NCBI RefSeq assembly: GCF_041346925.1
Contig: NZ_CP166840.1
Location: 2,098,501 to 2,162,500, forward strand
Direction of reading: 5' to 3'
Length of the DNA stretch: 64,000 nucleotides
From: Agaribacterium sp. ZY112
Lineage (GTDB): Bacteria; Pseudomonadota; Gammaproteobacteria; Pseudomonadales; Cellvibrionaceae
In this document: in pieces, positions 56,305 to 64,000 of the stretch
How positions within the stretch are numbered: the stretch's first letter is position 1
Layout of the letters: each line of letters begins with the position of its first letter
Translations under genes and position numbers: made by a program
Notes under the pieces: model-generated
Told to the model about the DNA's origin: nothing
The model's database searches: none
The model's input: the letters and a program-made list of their open reading frames with translations, nothing else

Positions 56305-56754
56305 TTAGTTATTTGAGCAGGCATCCTTAAGGAAGCTGTTACTCATTTGAATTTCTTGCGCGATCTCATCTGGTGTTAAAAAGCGTGTGGTTCCATCTTC
56401 GCTTTTCATGCGAATACGGCTGCCACTACTTTTTAAGGTTTGTAGGCGTTGCTTTTCTTGCTCGCACTCTTCTTTGCGCTGTTCTTGTAGTTGTTTTTTC
56501 TGCGTGTCTATATCAGAGCTTCCTGCTTGCGGGGCAGTAGAGGTGCTCGCTGCTGCTTGGTTATTTACAGGGGCTGTATCACCGTGAGTGGTGACCTTTT
56601 CTGCGGCAACACCTTGTGGTGGTGTTGAGCCGTAGTGAGTCACGCCTTGTTCGTCTTGCCATCGCCAGTATTCTCCAGCGCTTACGGCTGAACTTATAAG
56701 TGCCGAGATCAAGAAAATATTTCCGGCGACAAGTAATTTGCTCAGCAAAGCCAT
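56305..56754 (-). CDS. DUF4124-domain secreted protein
   Basis: A 149-residue protein with signal peptide (cut near AVSAG), then the short DUF4124 motif EYWRWQDEQGVTHYGSTPPQG, a low-complexity Ala/Thr/Ser linker and a charged helical part (about 90-120, KKQLQEQRKEECEQEKQRLQ) with two more Cys. The function of DUF4124 is unknown; members are periplasmic and widespread in gammaproteobacteria. ATG 56754 has GAGG well placed; the frame extends six codons further. A DUF4124-type gene near ilvI is familiar from Pseudomonas. Confidence 0.82.
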   Translation of the reverse strand: MALLSKLLVAGNIFLISALISSAVSAGEYWRWQDEQGVTHYGSTPPQGVAAEKVTTHGDTAPVNNQAAASTSTAPQAGSSDIDTQKKQLQEQRKEECEQEKQRLQTLKSSGSRIRMKSEDGTTRFLTPDEIAQEIQMSNSFLKDACSNN

Positions 56755-57296
56755 AGTGCTACCTCGTAACATGCTGTTTGGTTGAGTTCAGGCGGCAAAG
56801 GTGAATCTGCAAACGCTATAAACCCATGATATTGGTTCTTTGTATGGCTAGTAGTATAGGGCAATATGAATCGCAATAAATATCTTCACTGTGCTGATTG
56901 GACTAAATCTGTGCGCCAAGTAGGTGAAAAGCAGCTAAAACCTTGACTTTGAAGGTAATATTAGGAGAATGTCGCTTAGCGATATTGCGCTTATGCTGAG
57001 TTAAGCTCAGGCATGCGCCTCTATGTAAGGGTAAGGCCCTTGCAGACCATTCCTAACGGGTATACCAACGCCCGCCGGTGGACACTCAAAAGCTCGAACG
57101 GAGCTTTTCCATATGTATCGCGCTGCACTGCACTTAATGTGGTGTGTAACACGTACAGTTAAATGTACTTTTAATAATGTGGCCACCGGGCTCCATAGCA
57201 AATAAACATTTCAGGCGGCGCGCTAGGTGCGACGCTGTATATCTATTTATAACGACAATTTGAGACTAGCGATCCATGCAAGAAGAGGATACGAAG
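56755..57296 (+). other. Long structured region upstream of ilvI
   Basis: About 540 bases without a supported gene. It has a possible promoter (TTGACT 56943-56948, then GAGAAT 56965-56970), several hairpins (AAGGG/CCCTT at 57027-57041; AAAAGCTC/GAGCTTTT at 57088-57108), a long-range pair CCGGTGG (57075-57081) with CCACCGG (57183-57189), and a 49-codon frame from ATG 57013 to 57162 that is not rich in Val, Leu or Ile. It may be an attenuation leader for the ilvIH operon or a small repeat element. Confidence 0.4.
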
Positions 57297-59033
57297 GTGG
57301 AAAATCTTTCCGGTGGCGATATGCTGCTCCGCTCTTTGGCTGATGAAGGTGTTGAGTGCATCTTTGGTTACCCCGGTGGTGCAGCCCTCCATATTTACGA
57401 TGCAATCTTCCGTCAAGATCGAGTGCACCATGTACTTGTGCGTCATGAGCAGGCAGCAACTCACGCAGCAGATGGTTATGCGCGTGCAACCGGTAAAACC
57501 GGTGTTGTACTGGTGACATCAGGCCCGGGGGCGACCAATGCGATTACTGGTATCGCAACGGCTTATATGGATTCAATTCCCATGGTTGTGATTTCTGGCC
57601 AGGTTGTATCCGATAAAATTGGTGAAGACGCGTTTCAGGAAACGGATATGGTTGGCGTGAGTCGCCCTATCGTTAAGCACAGCTTCTTGGTTAAAGATGC
57701 ACGCGATATACCTGAGATGGTGAAAAAGGCTTTCTTTATTGCATCAACGGGCCGCCCTGGGCCTGTCGTTATTGATGTGCCTAAAGATATTACTAATCCC
57801 ATTGATAAGTACCCTTATAGCTATCCCGACAAGGTAAAGATTCGCTCTTACACTCCTGCACTTAAAGGTCACAGTGGTCAAATTAAGAAAGCCGTTGCGT
57901 TGTTGTTATCTGCTAGCCGCCCTGTTATTTATGCTGGTGGTGGTGTGATTCAAGGTGAGGCCTCTAAACAGTTAACTGATTTGGCGCGCACCCTAAATGT
58001 GCCGGTCACCAATACCTTGATGGGCTTGGGTGCTTACCCTGCAACGGATAAACAATTCCTAGGCATGTTAGGTATGCATGGTACGGTTCAGGCGAATACG
58101 GCGATGCACCACGCTGATGTGATCCTTTGTGCCGGTGCTCGATTTGATGACAGGGTTACTAATACGCCAAGTAAGTTCTGCCCTAGTGCAAAAATCATTC
58201 ATATCGATGTTGATCCTGCGTCTATTTCAAAAACAATTACGGCCGATGTGCCTATTGTTGGCCCTGTTGATTCCGTTCTTGATGAGATGTTGGAGCTGGT
58301 TCGTCAAAGTAAAGAGCGCCCAGATGCCAAGGCGCTTGAGTCGTGGTGGGAGCAAATTGATCAGTGGCGTGACCGCTATGACGTCATTAGTAAGCCTAAC
58401 TATGATACCAATGCCGATATGCTCAAGCCGCAAGAGGTTGTGCGTGCTCTTTGGGAGGTGACGGGAGGTGATGCGTATCTGTGCTCAGATGTTGGTCAGC
58501 ACCAGATGTTCTCTGCTCTGTATTACCAGTTTGATAAACCGCGTCGCTGGATCAATAGTGGTGGTTTAGGAACGATGGGCTTTGGTTTGCCTGCGGCACT
58601 CGGGGTGAAGTATGCCTTCCGTGATGAAGAAGTTGTGTGTATTACTGGTGAGGGCTCTATTCAAATGTGTATTCAAGAGCTGAGTACACTGACACAGTAT
58701 AATTTGCCAGTAAAAATTATCTGCTTAAACAATCAGGCTCTAGGCATGGTTAAACAGTGGCAAGATATGCAATACAGCAGCCGCTATTCAGAAAGTCTGT
58801 ATGAAGACTCTTTGCCTGACTTCCCTAAGCTTATGGAAGCCTATGGTCATGTTGGAATGAAGGTGACTAAACGTTCTGAGCTTAAGCAGAAGCTCGAAGA
58901 GTGTTTTGCAATGAAAGACAAAGTTGTCTTTATGGATATTTATGTTGATCCGCTCGAGCATGTTTACCCAATGCAAGTAGCGCCTAATGGCTCGATGCGC
59001 GATATGTTATTAAGTAAAACGGAGCGCACCTGA
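57297..59033 (+). CDS. ilvI: Acetolactate synthase, large catalytic subunit
   Basis: Thiamine-diphosphate enzyme catalysing the first common step of branched-chain amino acid synthesis. The 578-residue product shows [15 protein letters not shown], the active-Glu motif [36 protein letters not shown] and the TPP-binding [11 protein letters not shown] with following NN. GTG 57297 (VENLSGGDM) has AGAGGA at ideal spacing and aligns with the MELLSG-type start of homologs; the upstream in-frame ATG 57276 is possible. It overlaps ilvH by one base (TGATG). Confidence 0.95.
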   Translation: MENLSGGDMLLRSLADEGVECIFGYPGGAALHIYDAIFRQDRVHHVLVRHEQAATHAADGYARATGKTGVVLVTSGPGATNAITGIATAYMDSIPMVVISGQVVSDKIGEDAFQETDMVGVSRPIVKHSFLVKDARDIPEMVKKAFFIASTGRPGPVVIDVPKDITNPIDKYPYSYPDKVKIRSYTPALKGHSGQIKKAVALLLSASRPVIYAGGGVIQGEASKQLTDLARTLNVPVTNTLMGLGAYPATDKQFLGMLGMHGTVQANTAMHHADVILCAGARFDDRVTNTPSKFCPSAKIIHIDVDPASISKTITADVPIVGPVDSVLDEMLELVRQSKERPDAKALESWWEQIDQWRDRYDVISKPNYDTNADMLKPQEVVRALWEVTGGDAYLCSDVGQHQMFSALYYQFDKPRRWINSGGLGTMGFGLPAALGVKYAFRDEEVVCITGEGSIQMCIQELSTLTQYNLPVKIICLNNQALGMVKQWQDMQYSSRYSESLYEDSLPDFPKLMEAYGHVGMKVTKRSELKQKLEECFAMKDKVVFMDIYVDPLEHVYPMQVAPNGSMRDMLLSKTERT

Positions 59034-59530
59034 TGAACAGAAAACGTATTATTTCTATTTTGATGGAAAATGAACCGGGTGCACTTTCGCGTGTGGTGGG
59101 GCTATTTAGTCAGCGTGGTTATAACATCGAGAGTCTGACAGTTGCGCCAACAGAAGATACAAGTCTGTCTCGTTTGACTTTGATGACGATCGGCGATGAT
59201 CATAAAATAGAGCAGATTACTAAACACCTTAATCGTTTGATTGACGTTGTTAAGCTTGTCGACTTAACCGAAGGTGCGCACATTGAGCGCGAACTGATGC
59301 TTATTAAAGTTCGTGCCACCGGCGCTCAGCGTGCAGAAGTAAAACGCTGTGTAGATATCTTCCGTGGCATGATTGTAGATGTAACGCCGTCGGTTTATTG
59401 CATTCAAATTACGGGTGAAAGTGACAAACTTGATGCCTTTATTGCTGCAGTAGGTGAAGCTGCGATCATTGAGGTGGTGCGCTCTGGCGTTAGTGGCATT
59501 GCTCGTGGTGAAAAGGTATTGAGCCTTTAG
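59033..59530 (+). CDS. ilvH: Acetolactate synthase, small regulatory subunit
   Basis: ACT-domain subunit that activates IlvI and gives valine feedback. The 165-residue product starts [35 protein letters not shown], the classical ACT valine-binding region, followed by LTLMTIGDD and the C-terminal domain with ELMLIKVRA and VDVTPSVYCIQITG. The ATG overlaps the ilvI stop. A strong terminator follows at 59558-59581. Confidence 0.96.
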   Translation: MNRKRIISILMENEPGALSRVVGLFSQRGYNIESLTVAPTEDTSLSRLTLMTIGDDHKIEQITKHLNRLIDVVKLVDLTEGAHIERELMLIKVRATGAQRAEVKRCVDIFRGMIVDVTPSVYCIQITGESDKLDAFIAAVGEAAIIEVVRSGVSGIARGEKVLSL

Positions 59531-59557
59531 CTTGAGGCTCTTTGTTAGTTGATGATC

Positions 59558-59581
59558 AAGGCGCCTGCAGGCGCCTTTTTT
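59558..59581 (+). terminator. Rho-independent terminator after ilvH
   Basis: AAGGCGCCT pairs with AGGCGCCTT around a minimal loop, followed by a T run. It closes the ilvI-ilvH operon before the transporter gene. Confidence 0.88.
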
Positions 59582-59658
59582 ATGCTTGCAGTATATGGCC
59601 AGTGTGTATGCATCTTGTTTTCTTAACGAGGCATTTTTATTAATACGAAGGATTTTGC

Positions 59659-60732
59659 GTGCTTGATAAGCAATGGATATCTAGGGTAAAGGGTGTGGAG
59701 CTAACACCAAATTGGTTTGCGTCGGTGATGGGCACGGGCATTATTGCGAATGCGGCTGCGGGATTGCCACTGTTTGCTGCTCAGTTACATAGCTTTGCTG
59801 TTGTGGTTTGGTTGCTCTCAGTGGTCTTATTGTTGTTCTTGTCGTTTGTAAAACTCCTTGAGTTAGCATTCAGCTTTTCTCACACTAAAAAGCATTTCTC
59901 TGACCCTGTTATGGCACAGTTTTTTGGTGCGCCGCCCATGGCTTTGCTGACTATTGCTGGTGGCTGTGTATTAGTTGGTGTTGATGTGCTTGGGAGCTAT
60001 TGGGCTATAAAAATTGCATGGTACTTGTGGCTTGTTGGCACTCTAGGTGGTTTGTTTACCGCTGTGTTTATTCCTTATCGACTATTTACTTGTTTTGATG
60101 TTCAGCAAGACAGCCCTTTTGGTGGTTGGTTAATGCCGGTGGTGCCGCCTATGGTTTCGGCCGCTATTGGGGCATTGTTGGTTCCTCATGCGCCTGAAGG
60201 GCAGTGGCAACAAGCTATGCTTTTGGGGTGTTATGCAATGTTTGGCTTAAGTCTTATAGCGGCCATGATTATTATTACCATGATCTGGAGCCGTTTGGCT
60301 CATGTAGGCTCTTCAGGAACGTCTCGTGTTCCAACTTTGTGGATTATTCTTGGGCCCTTGGGGCAGTCAATTACCGCATTGGGGCTTCTGGCTATTTGTG
60401 CGCCAGGAGTTGTTGCTCCTGAGCTAGCGCAAGGCATGAGGCTTATGGCGATTTTGTATGGGGTGCCTGTTTGGGGGTTTGCTTTATTGTGGTCGGTCAT
60501 TGCAGCGCTAATTACAGTCAGGGCGATGCGAAATAAAATGCCTTTTGCTCTTACATGGTGGGCTTTTACCTTTCCTGTTGGTACGTGTGTGACGGGTACG
60601 TCACTGCTGGCAAACCATACGGGTCTAATAGCTTTTGGGTATGCGGCTGCGCTTTTATTCACCGCTTTATTATTTGCTTGGCTGTTGGCGGCAGTCGGTA
60701 CCTTAAGAAGTTTTATATTTAAGAGGAGTTAG
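59659..60732 (+). CDS. TDT-family (TehA/SLAC1-like) transporter
   Basis: A 357-residue inner-membrane protein with about ten hydrophobic segments. The opening ELTPNWFASVMGTGIIANAAAG and the HF-x-D-P-x-x-x-x-F-F-G-A-P-P-M motif are marks of the tellurite-resistance/dicarboxylate transporter (TDT) family that includes TehA, Mae1 and plant SLAC1 anion channels. The substrate is unknown. It starts at GTG 59659 with AAGGA at good spacing. It lies between the ilvIH terminator and convergent ilvY, so any link to branched-chain amino acid metabolism is by position only. Confidence 0.87.
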   Translation: MLDKQWISRVKGVELTPNWFASVMGTGIIANAAAGLPLFAAQLHSFAVVVWLLSVVLLLFLSFVKLLELAFSFSHTKKHFSDPVMAQFFGAPPMALLTIAGGCVLVGVDVLGSYWAIKIAWYLWLVGTLGGLFTAVFIPYRLFTCFDVQQDSPFGGWLMPVVPPMVSAAIGALLVPHAPEGQWQQAMLLGCYAMFGLSLIAAMIIITMIWSRLAHVGSSGTSRVPTLWIILGPLGQSITALGLLAICAPGVVAPELAQGMRLMAILYGVPVWGFALLWSVIAALITVRAMRNKMPFALTWWAFTFPVGTCVTGTSLLANHTGLIAFGYAAALLFTALLFAWLLAAVGTLRSFIFKRS

Positions 60733-60755
60733 CTTTGTGTTTCTTTACATCCAGC

Positions 60756-61646
60756 TTAATTGCTGTGATTGTTGATTAATTCCCAGAGGGCATTTACAAG
60801 TGGGCTTTTTAAGCGCCTGCTTTGTACGCATGCGCCCACTTCATAGGCCTCAATATCGGGCTGAAATTTAAATTCTTTTACCTTGTCCTTTAGCGGGCTG
60901 TTTTCTACAACAATTTGAGGGATTAAGCCGACTCCGAAGCCTAAACTCACCATGCTAACGATGGCTTCATTGCCCGTAACTTGGCTGTAAATTTTGGGGG
61001 TGAAGCCTTTAGCTTGAACCCAGTCATTAAAGCGCTCCCGTGCTAAGCCTCTTTCTGAAACAATCATGGGAATGTTTTCCCATTCGGAGTTACTTCCCTT
61101 GTTTAGCTCTTGCTCAAAGCGCTTGTCATCTGCAGAGCAAATAAAAATAAGGGGAGAGCTATCGAATTGTTTAAAACTGAGCCCTGCTCCTAGCTTTTGC
61201 GGTTTGGCGGCAATAGCGATGTCTTCTTGGCCTTTGCTGACACGCTCAAGTGCATCGGCAGAGTCCCCGGTGTGGAGCTTGATTTGTATGAGTGGCTGTT
61301 CGGCGCGAAATTTAGCTAGGATGTCATATAAGAAGCTGTAGCTGGCGGTGACAGAGCAGTAAATGCTGACAGAGCCACTTAGTTCTCCGCTCCGGCTGCG
61401 TAAGTTTTCACTAAAGGTTTCCCATCGCTGTAGTTGTTCGCGAGCAAAGCGTAAAAAGCGTTTACCTTCATTGCTGAGTTCAACATGGCGGTTGTCTCTC
61501 TCAAATAGCACTACGGATAACTCTTCTTCCATGCTTTGTATGACGCGGCTAAGTTTACTGGCGCTGATGTGCTGCTGTTGAGCGCAGCGACTAAAGCTGC
61601 TCATTTCAGCAAGTTTAATAAATAGTTTAAGTTTTTCGTGATTCAT
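60756..61646 (-). CDS. ilvY: LysR-type activator IlvY
   Basis: A 296-residue LysR regulator. The N-terminal winged helix (KLFIKLAEMSSFSRCAQQQHISASKLSRVIQSMEEEL) and effector domain follow IlvY closely: SGSVSIYCSVTASYSFLYDIL, IKLHTGDSADALERV, and GNEAIVSMVSLGFGVGLIPQIVVENSP. In E. coli IlvY activates the divergent ilvC gene when acetolactate or acetohydroxybutyrate accumulates. Here it is likewise divergent from ilvC with 127 bases between, containing TTGC/GCAA operator-like repeats. Confidence 0.92.
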   Translation of the reverse strand: MNHEKLKLFIKLAEMSSFSRCAQQQHISASKLSRVIQSMEEELSVVLFERDNRHVELSNEGKRFLRFAREQLQRWETFSENLRSRSGELSGSVSIYCSVTASYSFLYDILAKFRAEQPLIQIKLHTGDSADALERVSKGQEDIAIAAKPQKLGAGLSFKQFDSSPLIFICSADDKRFEQELNKGSNSEWENIPMIVSERGLARERFNDWVQAKGFTPKIYSQVTGNEAIVSMVSLGFGVGLIPQIVVENSPLKDKVKEFKFQPDIEAYEVGACVQSRRLKSPLVNALWELINNHSN

Positions 61647-61668
61647 CGTTATCGATCCGGTGTGTCTG

Positions 61669-61696
61669 TTGCGATAATTGCAATAAATGGATGCAA
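61669..61696 (+). promoter_or_regulatory. Candidate IlvY operator
   Basis: TTGCGATAATTGCAA (61669-61683) followed by ATAAATGGATGCAA gives overlapping inverted repeats of the TTGC...GCAA type, with the spacing common for LysR-family sites, just upstream of the ilvC promoter and the ilvY start. Confidence 0.6.
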
Positions 61697-61705
61697 ATAT
61701 ATCAT

Positions 61706-61734
61706 TTTACACAATGGGGTAAAGCTCCTAGAAT
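61706..61734 (+). promoter_or_regulatory. Sigma-70 promoter of ilvC
   Basis: TTTACA (61706-61711), 17-base spacer, TAGAAT (61729-61734), giving a leader of about 35 bases to the ilvC start at 61774. The -35 box begins 10 bases after the IlvY operator-like repeats, as expected for an activated promoter. Confidence 0.7.
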
Positions 61735-61773
61735 GCCTGCCAAATTCGCCCCCCTATTATTTGGAGCATATAG

Positions 61774-62790
<1,017 letters not shown>

Positions 62791-62811
62791 GCGCGAAAGC
62801 GATTAGAATAG

Positions 62812-62835
62812 AACGCGGCCTCGGCCGCGTTTTTT
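62812..62835 (+). terminator. Rho-independent terminator after ilvC
   Basis: AACGCGGCC and GGCCGCGTT pair around a tiny TC loop, followed by a T run. It separates ilvC from pssA, which therefore needs its own promoter or read-through. Confidence 0.88.
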
Positions 62836-62883
62836 ATATCTGGGCTTTATTAGCCTTTAAAGCGAGTGTGTAGAGAGTGACTT

Positions 62884-63711
62884 ATGTCTGATAAGCAGGA
62901 TCAAACAGGCTTTGTTGAGCTGGCCGGAACAGATGCGGTGCCAGTTGATGAGCATGTAGAAGAAATAGAAGGTGATGGTGGAAAGGTTCAGCGTAAGGGG
63001 ATCTATTTATTACCTAATCTATTTACTACTGGTGCGTTGTTTGGTGGTTTCTTTGCGCTACTATCTGCATATAGAGGCGACTTTGCGAGTGCCGCAATGG
63101 CTATTTTTGCAGCTCAGATCCTCGATGGTTTTGATGGGCGTGTTGCCCGTATGACCAATACGCAAAGTGCCTTTGGTACCGAGTTTGACAGTCTCTCTGA
63201 CATGGTTAGTTTCGGTTTGGCCCCTGCTGTGGTTCTTTATATCTGGGCGCTGGAGCCTTTGGGTAAGTTTGGTGTGGCAGCCGCTTTTGTTTTTGTTGCT
63301 TGTGCGGCAATTCGTTTGGCTCGTTTTAATACTCATGTGGAAACTACGGATAACCGTTTCTTCACTGGCCTGGCAAGTCCTCCTGCGGCAACATTAATGG
63401 CTTCTGCGGTATGGTGGGGCAGTGAGCTGACGCTTACTCATGAAATATCTGTTATTGCTGCTGTTGTTACTGCACTCGTTGGTTTGCTGATGGTGAGTAA
63501 TTTCAAATATCAAAGCTTCAAGGGGCTTGATGCAAATCGCCGAGTGCCATTTGTAGCAATGATTATTACTCTTATTGTGTTTGTGGTAATTCTTATCGAT
63601 CCGCCGAAAGTCTTGTTTACTATGGCTTTTATATATGCGTTGTCTGGTCCCTGTTGTTATATTTTCAGTTTATTTAAGTCGAAGATTGCCGGCAAAAAAT
63701 CGGCCGAATAA
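62884..63711 (+). CDS. pssA: CDP-diacylglycerol-serine O-phosphatidyltransferase
   Basis: Makes phosphatidylserine, precursor of phosphatidylethanolamine, from the CDP-diacylglycerol produced by CdsA. The 275-residue membrane protein carries the CDP-alcohol phosphotransferase motif DGxxAR(x8)Gx3Dx3D as DGRVARMTNTQSAFGTEFDS then LSD, within LDGFDGRVAR, and about seven membrane segments after a polar N-terminal tail of about 30 residues. ilvC-pssA adjacency is also seen in Pseudomonas. No terminator was seen before the rRNA promoter at 63739. Confidence 0.93.
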   Translation: MSDKQDQTGFVELAGTDAVPVDEHVEEIEGDGGKVQRKGIYLLPNLFTTGALFGGFFALLSAYRGDFASAAMAIFAAQILDGFDGRVARMTNTQSAFGTEFDSLSDMVSFGLAPAVVLYIWALEPLGKFGVAAAFVFVACAAIRLARFNTHVETTDNRFFTGLASPPAATLMASAVWWGSELTLTHEISVIAAVVTALVGLLMVSNFKYQSFKGLDANRRVPFVAMIITLIVFVVILIDPPKVLFTMAFIYALSGPCCYIFSLFKSKIAGKKSAE

Positions 63712-63738
63712 ATAGTTTACTGTTTTATACGATTTACC

Positions 63739-63766
63739 TTGACGGAAAAAGGCGGCTGCGTATAAT
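63739..63766 (+). promoter_or_regulatory. Upstream rRNA operon promoter
   Basis: TTGACG (63739-63744), 16-base spacer, perfect TATAAT (63761-63766), followed by the GC-rich discriminator GCGCGCC typical of stringently controlled rRNA promoters. An AT-rich stretch lies upstream. Confidence 0.88.
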
Positions 63767-63872
63767 GCGCGCCTCCTAACGACGCTGGGCGTTGTTCTTG
63801 GGTAAGTCTTTTTATGTTTCTTGGCGTTAAGTCAGGGCAAAAAAAGAAAAGCAAGATTGGCTAAATTAAATC

Positions 63873-63900
63873 TTGCAAACACCAAGAACCTCTGTACAAT
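63873..63900 (+). promoter_or_regulatory. Downstream rRNA operon promoter
   Basis: TTGCAA (63873-63878), 16-base spacer, TACAAT (63895-63900), again followed by GCGCGTC. The A/T-rich sequence from about 63838 could act as an UP element. It lies 134 bases after the first promoter, the tandem P1-P2 layout of rrn operons. Confidence 0.82.
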
Positions 63901-63942
63901 GCGCGTCCTCGGTTGGGGAGACAAGCTTCTCTCTACCGAAAG

Positions 63943-64000
63943 TTCTTTAACAATGTAATTCAAGCAAGACGTGTGGGCGCTTGTGATCGGTGATGCGAAC
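63943..64000 (+). promoter_or_regulatory. rRNA leader with boxA antiterminator (16S gene lies beyond the window)
   Basis: TTCTTTAACAA at 63943-63953 matches the rrn boxA, and the following GACGTGTGGGCGCTTGTGA resembles the GTGTGGGCAC part of the E. coli rrn leader. The mature 16S rRNA start is not reached by position 64000. Confidence 0.85.

Noticed and set aside
57007..57201. 64-codon minus-strand frame upstream of ilvI, considered as a gene
   Set aside because: No ribosome site, no recognised family, and hairpins run through it. Kept only as part of the structured-region finding.

Overview
The window reads as a chromosomal segment of a marine-type gammaproteobacterium with moderate GC. Its gene order closely follows Pseudomonas and relatives: tsf-pyrH-frr-uppS-cdsA-rseP-bamA-skp-lpxD-fabZ-lpxA-lpxB-rnhB, murJ-ribF-ileS-lspA next to the minor-pilin locus and pilSR, bamD/rluD-pgeF-clpB, and ilvI-ilvH-ilvC-pssA. 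The Cellvibrionales are my best guess, but I cannot prove the family from this window. No tRNA, CRISPR array, insertion sequence or prophage was seen. The window ends inside the 5' leader of a ribosomal RNA operon.

Layout. 1-12.0 kb: translation elongation and ribosome recycling, UMP kinase, undecaprenyl-PP and CDP-diacylglycerol synthesis, the RseP protease, BamA and Skp for outer-membrane assembly, and the lipid A genes lpxD-fabZ-lpxA-lpxB with rnhB. 12.1-18.1 kb: a mixed block with a PilZ protein, an unknown membrane-anchored coiled-coil protein, a SUI1/YciH factor, a Kv-type potassium channel with a zinc-ribbon tail, an LpxH-like phosphoesterase, the BepA protease and a PerM-type permease. 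18.5-23.0 kb: pyruvate dehydrogenase aceE-aceF, whose E2 carries three lipoyl domains. 23.2-29.2 kb: murJ, ribF, ileS, lspA. 29.3-48.9 kb: an expanded type IV pilus locus. 49.0-56.8 kb: nadE, bamD, rluD, pgeF, clpB and a DUF4124 protein. 57.3-63.7 kb: branched-chain amino acid genes ilvI-ilvH, ilvY and ilvC, with a TDT-family transporter between ilvH and ilvY, then pssA. 63.7-64.0 kb: tandem rRNA promoters and a boxA antiterminator.

Most unusual parts. (1) The pilus locus holds two complete minor-pilin cassettes in tandem (fimU-pilV-pilW-pilX-pilY1-pilE, twice). Their PilY1 tip adhesins belong to different subfamilies: one has an intact von Willebrand metal site, and the other is of the type with a YIGYFDSNKCY motif. 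Between them lies a Tat-exported DUF1513-like lipoprotein gene that carries a run of ten G near its start, a candidate phase-variable tract. A stand-alone GspH-like pseudopilin with an out-of-register glutamate faces the second cassette. (2) Two MEP-pathway isoprenoid genes are absent from their normal places: dxr from between cdsA and rseP, and ispH (with fkpB) from after lspA. The flanking genes are intact in both cases. This points to another route to isopentenyl diphosphate, such as the mevalonate pathway, or to relocation of these genes.

All function calls rest on recognising protein motifs and gene order by eye; no search was run. Start codons were chosen from ribosome-binding sites and family N-termini, and those that differ from the longest open frame are noted.
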